Notes: generated by a model not told the origin, from the letters alone. A stretch of DNA of 64,000 bases from Meiothermus sp. QL-1 (GCF_003351145.1 NZ_QQSV01000008.1:42617-106616), one strand, 5' to 3'. Positions 7,811-16,915 are shown, counted from the first letter of the stretch. Made by a program: numbers and translations.

Positions 7811-8970
7811 CTTTCACCGTCCCAGAGGTTTTCCAGTAAATCCCCTTCCCGCAGCACCTCCCACCCCTCCCCCGTCCAGAGGAGCTCCTTGGGCCTAGGG
7901 GTGTCCAGGTAGGTGAGGGCCATGCTCCCCCCGTAGGCCCCAGCCTGGAGGATGGCCAGGGCATCCCCCTCCTGGGGTATGGGAAGACGCACGCCCCGGG
8001 CCAGCACGTCCCCCGCCTCGCAGGCCGGGCCTGCCAGGTCAAACTCCCCTTCCGCTTGGGAAGCGTAGAGGGGCAGGACCGGGTGGCGGGCCCCATACAG
8101 GGCGGGGCGGAGCAGGGTGGTCATCCCCCCGTCCAGGAGGAGGTACCGCCGCCGTGTTTCCTTGGTGCCCACCACCCGGACCACCAGCACCCCCGCCTCG
8201 GCCAGGAGGAAGCGGCCAGGCTCCAGCCAGACCTGGGCGCCGTACAGGCGGGCAAGCGCCTGCATGGGGTGGGAGAGGGCCTTTAGGTCAAGCCCCAGGC
8301 CAAACCCACCCCCCAGGTCCAGCACCGCCACCGGCCCCACCTGGGGTAAAAGCCTCTCCAGTACCCGATACCCCTGGAGGAAGTCCTCCACCCTCTCCAA
8401 GGCCGAACCCAGGTGCAGGTGAAGGCCCAAAAACCCAAGCCCCCTCTCCCGCAAGGCCCGCACAAGCCCCGGCACCGCCTCAGGCAGGACGCCAAACTGG
8501 CTCTCCCCGCGGCCCGTGGCCAGGTGGCTGTGGGTGTGGACGGGCAGGTCCGGGTTCACCCGCAGGAGGAGCTGGGCCTTGGGCAGGTGGCGGGCCACCC
8601 GCAAAAGGTCCCCCTCGGAGTCCAGGACCACCACCGGCGGACGTTCCCGCAGGGCCAAAAGGGCCTCTACGGGTTTTACCGGACCATTCCAGACCACTTC
8701 CTCGGGCCCAAACCCCGCCCGGTAGGCCCGCAAAACCTCCCCCAAGGAGACCGCCTCCGCCCCCAAGCCCAAGCTCCGAAGGCGGCGAAGCAGGCCCAAA
8801 CGCGGGTTGGCCTTCAGGGCATAGAAGAGGCGGGCAAAGGGGAAAGCCCGCCGCATGCGGGCCACCTGGGCCACCACCCGGGTCCAGTCGTAGGCGTAAA
8901 AGGGGGTGGGCTGGTCCGGAAGGAGAGCGTGCAGGGCCTGTAAAAAATCGGGGTTCAGGGAAGCCTCCAT
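7807..8970 (-). CDS. lysA: Diaminopimelate decarboxylase-like PLP enzyme
   Basis: A 387-residue fold-type III PLP decarboxylase. The PLP lysine is Lys53 in FYALKANP, and the substrate and cofactor elements HLHLGS, LDLGGGFG and EPGRFLLAEAG are all visible. LysA converts meso-diaminopimelate to lysine. Thermus-type bacteria make lysine by the alpha-aminoadipate route, so this enzyme could instead serve another substrate of the same family, such as carboxynorspermidine or ornithine/arginine. It diverges from nagA, with the two start codons only 23 bases apart. Confidence 0.75.
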   Translation of the reverse strand: MEASLNPDFLQALHALLPDQPTPFYAYDWTRVVAQVARMRRAFPFARLFYALKANPRLGLLRRLRSLGLGAEAVSLGEVLRAYRAGFGPEEVVWNGPVKPVEALLALRERPPVVVLDSEGDLLRVARHLPKAQLLLRVNPDLPVHTHSHLATGRGESQFGVLPEAVPGLVRALRERGLGFLGLHLHLGSALERVEDFLQGYRVLERLLPQVGPVAVLDLGGGFGLGLDLKALSHPMQALARLYGAQVWLEPGRFLLAEAGVLVVRVVGTKETRRRYLLLDGGMTTLLRPALYGARHPVLPLYASQAEGEFDLAGPACEAGDVLARGVRLPIPQEGDALAILQAGAYGGSMALTYLDTPRPKELLWTGEGWEVLREGDLLENLWDGES

Positions 8971-8993
8971 CCCTTTAGCCTAGGCTAAAGGGG
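8971..8993. promoter_or_regulatory. Palindromic overlapping divergent promoters (lysA-like gene / nagA)
   Basis: The entire gap between the two start codons is a palindrome: CCCTTTAGCC and its complement meet at 8971-8992. Each strand carries TAGGCT as a -10 box: 8981-8986 lies seven bases before the nagA ATG, and 8982-8977 lies six bases before the lysA-like ATG. The two -10 boxes share two bases. Both messages would be leaderless and RNA polymerase could occupy only one at a time. Confidence 0.6.
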
Positions 8994-10070
8994 ATGAGTG
9001 AGGTCCTGGAAGGCCGCCTCCTCCTGGCCCAGGGCTGGATCAGGGGCCGGATTTACTTTGGAGAGCGCATTAAAGCCCTGGAGGAAGCCCCCGTGGAAGG
9101 CCCCCTCATCCTCCCCGGCTTCCTGGACCTCCACGTGCACGGGGGCGGGGGGCACGAGGTGATGGCCGGAAGGGAGGGGGTGGAGGGCACCACAGCTTTC
9201 CACCTCCGCCACGGCACCACCGGCCTCCTCCCCACCCCCCTCACCGCCCCCCTCCCCCACCTGGAAAGGGCCCTCCTGGGCATCCGGGAGGCCATGGCAG
9301 GCCCCCTGGGAGAGGCCATCCTGGGGGCCCACCTGGAAGGCCCCTTCCTCAACCCCAAGCGCCTGGGAGCCCAGCCCCCCTTCCCCCTCCCGCCAGACCA
9401 GGAGGTGGCCCAGCACCTCCTCTCCCTGGCCCCCGTGCGCGTCCTCACCCTGGCCCCCGAGCTCCCCGGGGCCCTGGGGCTCATCCGCTTCCTGGCCCAA
9501 AGGGGGGTCAGGGTGCAGCTGGGCCACACCGCGGCCACCTACAGCGAGGCCCTGGCCGCCCTGGAGGCGGGGGCCTCGGGCTTCACCCACCTCTACAACG
9601 CCATGACCGGGCTGCACCACCGGGAGCCCGGGGTGGTGGGCCTGGCCCTGGAGCGGGGGATGTGGGCGGAGCTCATTCCCGACGGCCTCCACGTGCACCC
9701 CGCCGCCCTCCGGCTGGCCCTGAAGGCCATCCCCGGGCTCTACTTCGTCAGCGACGCGGTGGCGGCCGCGGGGATGCCGGACGGGGAGTATCCCCTGGGG
9801 GGGCACCGGGTGGCCAAGCGGGGGGAGGGGGTGTGGCTGGGGGCTTCCTTAGCGGGGAGCGTCCTCACCCTGGACGAGGCCCTGCGGCGGCTGGTGGCCT
9901 GGGGGGTGCCCCTGGAGGAGGCGGCCTGGCGGATGAGCCTCTACCCGGCCCGCTACCTGGGCCTTTCCGACCGGGGGGAGATTGCCGTGGGGAAGCGGGC
10001 GGACCTGGTGGTGTTGGACGAAGGGCTCAGGGTCCAGGCGGTCTACCTAGGGGGGAACCGGGTGGGGTAG
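8994..10070 (+). CDS. nagA: N-acetylglucosamine-6-phosphate deacetylase
   Basis: A 358-residue amidohydrolase that removes acetate from GlcNAc-6-phosphate in amino-sugar and cell-wall recycling. The metal-binding HVHGGGG (His47, His49), the Glu115 ligand in HLEGPFLNP, LGHTAATY, HLYNAMTG and the catalytic Asp in VSDAVAAAGMPDGEY are all present and in the right order. The length is slightly short of the usual 380 or so residues but no block is missing. There is no nagB or sugar phosphotransferase gene alongside. Expression is from the palindromic divergent promoter shared with the lysA-like gene. Confidence 0.9.
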   Translation: MSEVLEGRLLLAQGWIRGRIYFGERIKALEEAPVEGPLILPGFLDLHVHGGGGHEVMAGREGVEGTTAFHLRHGTTGLLPTPLTAPLPHLERALLGIREAMAGPLGEAILGAHLEGPFLNPKRLGAQPPFPLPPDQEVAQHLLSLAPVRVLTLAPELPGALGLIRFLAQRGVRVQLGHTAATYSEALAALEAGASGFTHLYNAMTGLHHREPGVVGLALERGMWAELIPDGLHVHPAALRLALKAIPGLYFVSDAVAAAGMPDGEYPLGGHRVAKRGEGVWLGASLAGSVLTLDEALRRLVAWGVPLEEAAWRMSLYPARYLGLSDRGEIAVGKRADLVVLDEGLRVQAVYLGGNRVG

Positions 10071-10083
10071 GCCCTGGCCCAGC

Positions 10084-10875
10084 TTAAAGGGGCGGCACAA
10101 ACCGCCCGTCCACCGCCGTCCACCCCCCGTCCACCAGGAAGAGGGTGCCCGTGACGTAGCTGGCGGCCGGGGAGGCCAGGTAGACCACGGCCATGGCCAC
10201 CTCCTCCGGCCTCCCCCAGCGGCCTAGGGCAGTCTTTTCCGCATAGGCCCGGTACCAGTCGGGGTGGGCCTTGATGGGGGCGGTGAGGGGGGTCTCAATG
10301 GGCCCCGGGGCCACGGCGTTGGCCCGTACCCCATAGGGCCCAAGCTCCGCCGCCAGGGCGCGGATGAGCTGGAGAATCCCCGCCTTGGTGGCGGCGTAGA
10401 CCCCCTGGCCCGGCTCCACCACCAGGGCCCGGATGGAGGCAAAGGCGATGAGGCTACCCCCACCCTGGGCCCGCATGGCCCTGCCCCCGGCCTGGAGGAG
10501 GCGGAGGGTGCCTTTCAGGTTCAGGTCCACCACCCGATCCACCTCCTCCTCCGTGTAGTCCAAGAGGGGCTTGCGCACGTTGATGGCCGGGGTGGAAACC
10601 AGGGTGTCCAGGCGGCCGTGGGCCTGCACCACCCCTTCCACCAGTCGGGCCGCGGCCTCCTTGTCCCTGAGGTCCAGGGGGTGGGTCTCCGCCTGGCCTC
10701 CAGCCCCCAGGAGGGCCTTTGAGGCCTCCCCCGACACCTCCCAGTCTACCAGCACCACCTTGGCTCCGAAGGCGGCCAAAACCTCAGCCAAGGCCCTGCC
10801 AATCCCCGAGGCTGTCGCCACCGAATGTTGGCTGATCCCAAGGTGGTGTGCAGCAACGCCAATCCCAGCACTCAA
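10084..10875 (-). CDS. SDR-family oxidoreductase with replaced N-terminus, probably inactive
   Basis: From ASGIGRALAEVL onward this is a good classical SDR, with catalytic Ser, Tyr and Lys (YAATK) and the C-terminal YVTGTLFLVDGG. The first strand and most of the TGxxxGIG cofactor motif are missing: where VTGGASGIG is expected the frame reads SVATASGIG, preceded by a tail (TTG start, GIGVAAHHLGISQH) with no resemblance to the family and no ribosome site. The foreign sequence begins near 10,815-10,820. This fits a recombination or insertion that removed the 5' end, so the gene is probably non-functional although its frame is open. Confidence 0.65.
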   Translation of the reverse strand: MSAGIGVAAHHLGISQHSVATASGIGRALAEVLAAFGAKVVLVDWEVSGEASKALLGAGGQAETHPLDLRDKEAAARLVEGVVQAHGRLDTLVSTPAINVRKPLLDYTEEEVDRVVDLNLKGTLRLLQAGGRAMRAQGGGSLIAFASIRALVVEPGQGVYAATKAGILQLIRALAAELGPYGVRANAVAPGPIETPLTAPIKAHPDWYRAYAEKTALGRWGRPEEVAMAVVYLASPAASYVTGTLFLVDGGWTAVDGRFVPPL

Positions 10876-10914
10876 GCGCGTGCAAACATCACAGCCAGGG
10901 GTCAGCGTCCCTGG

Positions 10915-10920
10915 TAAAGT
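10915..10920 (+). promoter_or_regulatory. Leaderless-type -10 box for the TPR protein gene
   Basis: TAAAGT lies eight bases before the ATG at 10929; no convincing -35 box is seen. Confidence 0.4.
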
Positions 10921-10928
10921 ACGGAGCG

Positions 10929-11450
10929 ATGGCCCAGCCCGAAATCCGAGCCGAGATCGAACGGGCCAGGACCCACCTGGCTCGAGGGGAGCCGCTTCGG
11001 GCCTTGAGGGTTCTTGACCAAACCTCCTGGGCCGACCTGCACTGGCCGGAGTACTGGCAGCTACGGGCGGAGGCTTTCTTGAGCCTGGGCGAGTTCCGCC
11101 ACGCGGCCAGCAGCGCCCGAGAGGGCCTGACCGACACCCCAGACCACCTACCCCTGTTGCAGCTCTACACCCAGGCCCTCCTCGAGCTCAAGCAGTGGGA
11201 TAGGGCCCAGGAAACCCTGGCCCAGGCCTTAGAGCTCTACCCCCACGACTCCAGGCTGCAAGAGCTGGCCCAACAGCTCAAAGAAGGCCTGAAAGCAGGG
11301 CCAGAAGCAACCCCTATACCGCGTAAATCCCCCCGCCGGCCCGACCCCGCCCGGCCTGCACCTCCTGAGGGCTGGCTGGTGCCCCTTGTGCTGCTGCTGC
11401 TGGCCGCTGGGGTCACGGTCTTTTGGTTATGGCGATACCTGTATTCGTAA
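10929..11450 (+). CDS. TPR-repeat protein with C-terminal membrane anchor
   Basis: A 173-residue protein. Residues 1-120 form tetratricopeptide-like helical hairpins (WADLHWPEYWQLRAEAFLSL, HLPLLQLYTQALLELKQWD), a proline-rich linker follows (about 125-145), and the last 25 residues are one transmembrane helix. It is therefore probably a tail-anchored protein with its helical repeats in the cytosol acting as a scaffold. I chose the ATG at 10929 because the longer open frame runs into the recombined segment and lacks family-like sequence. It is the first intact gene after the suspected junction. No specific function can be assigned. Confidence 0.65.
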   Translation: MAQPEIRAEIERARTHLARGEPLRALRVLDQTSWADLHWPEYWQLRAEAFLSLGEFRHAASSAREGLTDTPDHLPLLQLYTQALLELKQWDRAQETLAQALELYPHDSRLQELAQQLKEGLKAGPEATPIPRKSPRRPDPARPAPPEGWLVPLVLLLLAAGVTVFWLWRYLYS

Positions 11451-11473
11451 CGGATTTGCACACGCGAAAAAGT

Positions 11474-11479
11474 TAGACT
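11474..11479 (+). promoter_or_regulatory. Leaderless-type -10 box for the carboxylase gene
   Basis: TAGACT is six bases before the ATG at 11486. The close spacing supports that ATG over the TTG at 11480, which would lie right beside the box. Confidence 0.5.
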
Positions 11480-11485
11480 TTGGGC

Positions 11486-13144
11486 ATGCACAACCCGATT
11501 GGCTCGAGCGAACGGGATTCGGCCCAGTTCAAGCAGAACAAGGACAGCTGGGTGCGGCGCATCGCTGAGTTTCAGGACACCCTGAGCCAGATTCGCCAGG
11601 GCGGCGGGCCCAAGGCCATCGAGCGCCAGCACGCCAGGGGGCGGCTCACCGCCCGCGAGCGCATCGCCCGCCTGGTGGACCCCGGCACCCTACCGGAGGA
11701 ACTCTTCAGCTACGCCGGCTGGCAGATGTACCCCGAGTGGGGGGGAGCACCCGGGGGTGGGGTGGTGACGGCCATCGGGCAAATTGCCGGGCGGGACTGG
11801 ATGATTATCGCCAACGACGCCACCGTCAAGGCCGGGGCCTTCTTCCCCATCACGGCCAAGAAGGTGATCCGGGCCCAGACCATCGCCCTGGAGAACCGGC
11901 TGCCCACGGTCTACCTGGTGGACTCCGCCGGGGTTTTCCTGCCCCTACAGGATGAGGTTTTTCCCGACCAAGACGATTTTGGCCGCATCTTCTACCTGAA
12001 CGCCCGCATGTCGGCTTTGGGGATTCCCCAAATCTCGGCCATCATGGGCAACTGCGTGGCCGGAGGGGCCTACCTGCCCCTCATGACCGATGCCCTCATC
12101 ATGACCGAGGGGTCCGGGCTCTACCTGGCCGGGCCCGCTTTGGTCAAGGCGGCCATCGGCCAGGAGGTGAGCTCGGAGGCGCTGGGCGGGGCCCGGATGC
12201 ACGCCGAGGTCTCGGGCAGCGTGGACTTCTACGAGCCCTCGGACGAGGCGGCCATCGAGCGCATCCGCAGCCTGGCCGCACTCTATGCCAGGCCCACGCT
12301 GGCCCCCTGGGCCCAGGAGCGCGCCCCATCAGCCCCTCCCATCTACCCCTCCGAAGACCTCTACGGCCTGGTCTCGCCCGATGGCAGCAAGCCCTACGAC
12401 GTGCGGGCGGTGATCGCCCGGCTGGTGGATGGCTCGGTCTTCCATGAGTTCAAGGCCGCCTACGGCCAGACCCTGGTCTGCGGCTACGCCCGGCTGGGAG
12501 GGTTTCCGGTGGGAATAGTGGCCAACCAGCGGCTCATCATCAAGAAGCCGGGGCGGATCGAGGTAGGGGGGGTCATCTATGCCGAGGCCGCGGACAAGGC
12601 AGCCCGCTTCATCCTCGAGGTCAACCAGCGCTTCATCCCCCTCCTGTTCCTGATGGATGTGAGCGGCTTCATGGTGGGGCGGGAGTCGGAGGAGGCGGGC
12701 ATCATCCGCCGGGGGGCCAAAATGGTCAACGCGGTGGCCAACTCGGTGGTGCCCAAGATTACCCTTATCCTCGGCGGCTCCTTTGGGGCGGGCAACTACG
12801 CCATGGCCGGCAAGGCCTATGCCCCGCGCTTCATCTATGCCTGGCCCTCGGCCCAGTACGCCGTCATGAGCGGCAACGCCGCGGCCAAAACCCTGATGGA
12901 AATCGAGCTATCCAAGCTCGAGCGGGAGGGGAAAAAACCCAGCGAAGAGGACCTGCTGGCCCTTTACGAGCAGATCAAGGACCGCTACGAGGAGACCCTC
13001 GACCCCCGCTACGCCGCCGCACGGCTTTGGGTGGACGAGGTTATCTTCCCCCACGAAACCCGCCAGCGGCTCATCCGCAGCCTCGAGGTCTGCGCCCTCA
13101 ACCCGGAGCGCGAGACCATGCGGGTCGGGGTCTTCCAGGTTTAG
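11486..13144 (+). CDS. Acyl-CoA carboxylase carboxyltransferase (beta) subunit, methylcrotonyl-CoA carboxylase-like
   Basis: A 552-residue carboxyltransferase with two crotonase-like halves. The N-terminal half has ARGRLTARERIARLVDPGT and YLVDSAGVFLPLQDEVFPD; the C-terminal half has LFLMDVSGFMVGRESEEAG and GGSFGAGNYAMAGKAYAPRF. These match the methylcrotonyl/propionyl-CoA carboxylase beta family, which moves CO2 from biotin to an acyl-CoA in leucine or odd-chain breakdown. No biotin carboxylase/carrier subunit gene is adjacent, so the partner must be elsewhere. It converges with dnaE, whose stop overlaps its end. Confidence 0.85.
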   Translation: MHNPIGSSERDSAQFKQNKDSWVRRIAEFQDTLSQIRQGGGPKAIERQHARGRLTARERIARLVDPGTLPEELFSYAGWQMYPEWGGAPGGGVVTAIGQIAGRDWMIIANDATVKAGAFFPITAKKVIRAQTIALENRLPTVYLVDSAGVFLPLQDEVFPDQDDFGRIFYLNARMSALGIPQISAIMGNCVAGGAYLPLMTDALIMTEGSGLYLAGPALVKAAIGQEVSSEALGGARMHAEVSGSVDFYEPSDEAAIERIRSLAALYARPTLAPWAQERAPSAPPIYPSEDLYGLVSPDGSKPYDVRAVIARLVDGSVFHEFKAAYGQTLVCGYARLGGFPVGIVANQRLIIKKPGRIEVGGVIYAEAADKAARFILEVNQRFIPLLFLMDVSGFMVGRESEEAGIIRRGAKMVNAVANSVVPKITLILGGSFGAGNYAMAGKAYAPRFIYAWPSAQYAVMSGNAAAKTLMEIELSKLEREGKKPSEEDLLALYEQIKDRYEETLDPRYAAARLWVDEVIFPHETRQRLIRSLEVCALNPERETMRVGVFQV

Positions 13145-16100
13145 AAGGGCACCACCGAATCGGTCTCCTGCGCCCCGCCCCCGCTCTTGGGGTAGCTGAG
13201 GAGCACCTCGCGGTCGGGTACCAGCCGGACCCGCAGCCAGTCCAGCCCCTCCAAAGCCGGAAGGGCCTCCTCCGCCGCCCGCACCCCGCGGGCCTCCACC
13301 AAAGCCCATCCCCCGGGCCCCCGCACCTTGAGCTGCACCGGGAGGAGCCCCGTGTGCTCGTCCAGCCGGCTCCTCAAGTCGAGCAGCCGCTCCTCGTCCA
13401 CCAGGGCCAGGTCGACCTCGAGCTCCAGCACCTTAGGCAGACCCTCCAGCTCGTGGTAGGGGTAGACCTCCTGGGCCACCACCCGCAGGCTCTCCCCCTC
13501 GCCATCCGGCTCCACCTCGGCCACCACCAGCACCGCGGCGTCCTCGCTTAGCCGGGGCGAGATGCGCTCGTAGGCCCGGCCAAAGGCCACCACCTCGACA
13601 GCCCCGGTCTCGTCGGCCAGGGTGAAGCGCACCAGCATCCCCCCGGACTTGGTGGGCTTGCGCTGGATGCCCTCCACCATCCCGGCCAGAAGCAGCCGCA
13701 CCTGGCTGCGCTCCCCCTTGAGCTCGCTATAAACCTGGGGCAGCTCCTCGATGGTGCAGCTCGCCGCCTCCCGCAGCCCCGCGTAGCGCGAGAGGGGGTG
13801 GCCGGTGACGTAGATGCCCAAAGCCTCCTTCTCCATCCTGAGCTGGGTGAGGGCGTCCAGCCGGGGGCCTTCGGGCAGGGGGGGTTCCTGCGGCTCGCCA
13901 AACAGGCCCACCATGCCCGAGTGGGCCCGCTCCCGCTCGGCCTGGGCCCACTTCAGGAGGTCGTCCAGCGCGGCCAGCATGGGGCCCCGGGGGCCAAAGG
14001 CGTCGAAGGCCCCGGCCTTGATTAAGGACTCCGCCACCCGCTTGTTGGCCACGGTGCCATCGAGCCGTCTGAGGAAGTCGGCCAGCGACCTGAAGGGCCC
14101 CCCGCGCTCCCGCTCCTCCAGGATGAGGCGGGTGGGGGTCTCGCCCACGTTTTTCACCGCCGAAAGCCCGAAAAGCACGCCCTTCTCCAGGGCACGGAAG
14201 CTGAAGCCCGAGCGGTTGATGTCGGGCGGCAAAACCTCTACCCCGGCCGCCCGGGCCGCCCGGATGTACTCGGCCACCTTGTCCGAGTCGTGGCGCTCCA
14301 CCGTCAGCAGGGCAGCGAAAAACTCCACCGGGAAGTGGGCCTTCACATAGGCGGTCTGGTAGGTGAGCAGGGCATAGGCCGCCGCGTGGCTCTTGTTGAA
14401 GCCGTAGTTGGCGAAGGCCTCGAGCAGGTCGAAAAGCCGGTCGGCCTCCTCAGGAGGAATGCCCCTCTCCGCCGCGCCCGCCTTGAACTGGGCCCGGTGC
14501 TTGACCATTTCCTCCATCTTCTTCTTGCCCATGGCCCGCCGCAGCAGGTCGGCCTCGCCCAGGCTGTACCCGGCCACCGCGGTGGCAATCTGCATAATCT
14601 GCTCCTGGTACACAGGAATCCCGTAGGTCTCCTCCAGGATGGGCCTTATGTACTTCTCGGCGTGGGGGAACTGCGGGTAGCTCACCTCCTCGCGCCCGTG
14701 GTGGCGGCGGATGTAGGTGGGGATGTTCTCCATGGGGCCAGGGCGGTACAGGGCCCCCAGGGCGATGATGTCGTGGATGCGGCGGGGCTTGATGCCCCGC
14801 ACCGCGTTGGTCATCCCCGCCGAGTCGAGCTGAAAGATGCCCTTGGTCTCGCCCCGGCCCAAAAGCTCGAAGGTCTTGGCATCGTCCAGGGGCAGGGTAT
14901 CGAAGTCCAGGTCGATTCCCTTGGACTCCCGTACGATGCGGCGGCACTCCTCGAGCTGCGATAGAGCGCGCAGGGCCAGGAAGTCCATCTTCAAGAAGCC
15001 CAGGGCCTCCACCGAGTTCATGTCGTACTGGGTGACCTTGGCCCCGGTATCCCCTGCCCGCATCAGGGGGATGTAGTCCTGCAGGGGCACATCGGCGATG
15101 ACCACCCCGGCTGCGTGAACGCTGGACTGGCGCGAAAGGCCCTCGAGCCGCTGGGCCACCTCCAGCACCCGCCGCACCAGCGGGTCCTTCTCCATCTCGG
15201 CCCGAAGGTCGGGCACCGCTTCGATGGCCTTCTCCAGCGGCATGGGCTTGCCGAAGATGACCGGGATGAGCTTGGCCAGCTCATCGGCCCGCCTCACCGG
15301 CAGGCCAAAAACCCGCGCAGCGTCCTTGATGGCGGCCCGGGCCGCGATGGTGCCAAAGGTGCCAATCTGGGCCACCTTATCGTCGCCGTAGCGGGAGCGC
15401 ACATACTCAATCACCTCACCCCGCCGCACATCCGAGAAGTCGGTGTCGATGTCGGGCATGGAGACCCGGGCCGGGTTCAAAAAGCGCTCGAAAAGCAGGT
15501 TGTAGGCCAGCGGGTCCACGTTGGTGATGCGGGTGGCGTAGCAGACCAGACTGCCCGCTGCCGAACCCCGCCCCGGCCCCACCGAGATGCCCGCCTCCTT
15601 GGCCCAGTTGATGTAGTCGCTCACCACCAGAAGGTAGCCCGGGAAGCCCATCCGCTCGATTACCGTGAGCTCGTAGACCGCCCGCGCCAGAATGGCCCAG
15701 CCGTCCCATTCCTTCACCTGCCCCAGCTCGGGCAGATGGGCCCGGGCCGCCTCCAGGTCCTCCAGGCGGGCCAGCTCGAGGGCCAGCACCTCCCCATCCC
15801 CATGGGGCACCGGCCGCCCCAGCCGGCGAAGAAACTCGCGGTAGAGCTCCGGGGTCACCCGGTCGGGGTAGCGCTTCAGCAGCCCGCTGAAGGTCAGCTC
15901 GCGCAGGTAGACCGCCTCGGTGCGCCCCTCGGGCAGGGGGTACTTGGGGATGCGGTACTGCACCTTCTTGGGCACCAGCTCCACCTCGCACATCCGCCCA
16001 ATGCGAAGGGTGTTGTCGAAGAGCTCCTCGAAGCGGCTTCCCCAAAGCTCGCTCTCCTTGGCAAAGGCCTGGCGCATCTCCTCCGGGGTCTTGACGTAGA

Positions 16101-16866
16101 ACTCATCGCAGGGAAACTTCCAGCGGTCGGGGTCCTCCCAGGTGCTTTTGGACTGCACCGCCAGCACCACCGCGTGGGCCTCCGCGTCCTCCTTTCGCAC
16201 ATAATGGCCGTCGTTGGTGGCCACCAGCCCCAGACCGTACTTGTCGGCCAGCTCCTTCAGGACCCGATTCACCTTGCGCTGCTCGGGCAGCCCGTGGTCC
16301 TGCACCTCGATGAAGTAGCGCTCCGGGCCAAAGATGGAGAGGTACTCCAGAAGGCGCCTTTCGGCCTCCTCGTAGCGCTCCTGGAGGATAAACTGGGGAA
16401 TCTCGGCCCCTAAGCAGCCCGAAAGCACGATGAGGCCCGCGTTGTGCTCCCGCAGAATCTCGCGGTCAATGCGCGGCTTGCCGTAAAAACCCTCCAGATA
16501 GGCCCGGCTCGCCAGGCGCGAGAGGTTGCGGTAGCCCTCCATATCCTTGGCCAGCAGGGTAAGGTGAAAATACCCCCCATCCAGCCCCTTCCCCTGCTTG
16601 CGGTCGAAGCGGCTCTCGGCGGCCACGTAGGCCTCGTAGCCGATGATGGGCTTGACCCCCATCGCGGTGGCCAGCTTGTAGAACTGCACCGCCCCAAAGA
16701 GGTTGCCATGGTCGGTCATGGCCAGCATGGGTTCCTCGGGAGAGACCTGCTTGACCCATCGCAGCAGGTCCTCGAGGCGGGCCGCCCCATCCAGCAAGCT
16801 GAACTGGGTGTGCTGGTGCAGGTGGGCAAAACAGCAGGCATGGGAAGGGTGGGCATCGCTTCGCAT
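13141..16866 (-). CDS. dnaE: DNA polymerase III alpha subunit
   Basis: The 1241-residue replicative polymerase. The N-terminal PHP domain starts at about residue 13 (HLHQHTQFSLLDG, then TDHGNLFG), and in Thermus relatives this domain is an active metal-dependent exonuclease. The polymerase palm motif PDIDTDFSD is near residue 470. Finger-domain motifs QEQIMQIA and GYSLGEADLLRRAMGKKK, and the SHAAAYALLTYQTAYVKAH block follow. An OB-fold region lies near residues 1040-1130. The length matches Thermus DnaE without an intein; I looked for splice-junction motifs in the active-site blocks and saw none. It diverges from asnS, and a TATGAT box is nine bases before its ATG. Confidence 0.97.
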   Translation of the reverse strand: MRSDAHPSHACCFAHLHQHTQFSLLDGAARLEDLLRWVKQVSPEEPMLAMTDHGNLFGAVQFYKLATAMGVKPIIGYEAYVAAESRFDRKQGKGLDGGYFHLTLLAKDMEGYRNLSRLASRAYLEGFYGKPRIDREILREHNAGLIVLSGCLGAEIPQFILQERYEEAERRLLEYLSIFGPERYFIEVQDHGLPEQRKVNRVLKELADKYGLGLVATNDGHYVRKEDAEAHAVVLAVQSKSTWEDPDRWKFPCDEFYVKTPEEMRQAFAKESELWGSRFEELFDNTLRIGRMCEVELVPKKVQYRIPKYPLPEGRTEAVYLRELTFSGLLKRYPDRVTPELYREFLRRLGRPVPHGDGEVLALELARLEDLEAARAHLPELGQVKEWDGWAILARAVYELTVIERMGFPGYLLVVSDYINWAKEAGISVGPGRGSAAGSLVCYATRITNVDPLAYNLLFERFLNPARVSMPDIDTDFSDVRRGEVIEYVRSRYGDDKVAQIGTFGTIAARAAIKDAARVFGLPVRRADELAKLIPVIFGKPMPLEKAIEAVPDLRAEMEKDPLVRRVLEVAQRLEGLSRQSSVHAAGVVIADVPLQDYIPLMRAGDTGAKVTQYDMNSVEALGFLKMDFLALRALSQLEECRRIVRESKGIDLDFDTLPLDDAKTFELLGRGETKGIFQLDSAGMTNAVRGIKPRRIHDIIALGALYRPGPMENIPTYIRRHHGREEVSYPQFPHAEKYIRPILEETYGIPVYQEQIMQIATAVAGYSLGEADLLRRAMGKKKMEEMVKHRAQFKAGAAERGIPPEEADRLFDLLEAFANYGFNKSHAAAYALLTYQTAYVKAHFPVEFFAALLTVERHDSDKVAEYIRAARAAGVEVLPPDINRSGFSFRALEKGVLFGLSAVKNVGETPTRLILEERERGGPFRSLADFLRRLDGTVANKRVAESLIKAGAFDAFGPRGPMLAALDDLLKWAQAERERAHSGMVGLFGEPQEPPLPEGPRLDALTQLRMEKEALGIYVTGHPLSRYAGLREAASCTIEELPQVYSELKGERSQVRLLLAGMVEGIQRKPTKSGGMLVRFTLADETGAVEVVAFGRAYERISPRLSEDAAVLVVAEVEPDGEGESLRVVAQEVYPYHELEGLPKVLELEVDLALVDEERLLDLRSRLDEHTGLLPVQLKVRGPGGWALVEARGVRAAEEALPALEGLDWLRVRLVPDREVLLSYPKSGGGAQETDSVVPF

Positions 16867-16915
16867 TACGCGCCCATCATAACCCGGCCGGCCTCGTCTT
16901 TGCTAAAATCATCCG
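16867..16915. promoter_or_regulatory. Divergent leaderless promoters dnaE / asnS
   Basis: For dnaE, TATGAT on the minus strand (16881-16876) is nine bases before the ATG. For asnS, TAAAAT (16904-16909) is six bases before the GTG. The whole gap is 49 bases and contains no Shine-Dalgarno sequence for either gene. Confidence 0.55.

Noticed and set aside
13141..16866. Possible intein in dnaE, as known in some thermophile polymerase genes
   Set aside because: The protein has normal Thermus-type length, and the active-site motifs run through without an insertion or splice-junction residues. PolA likewise.
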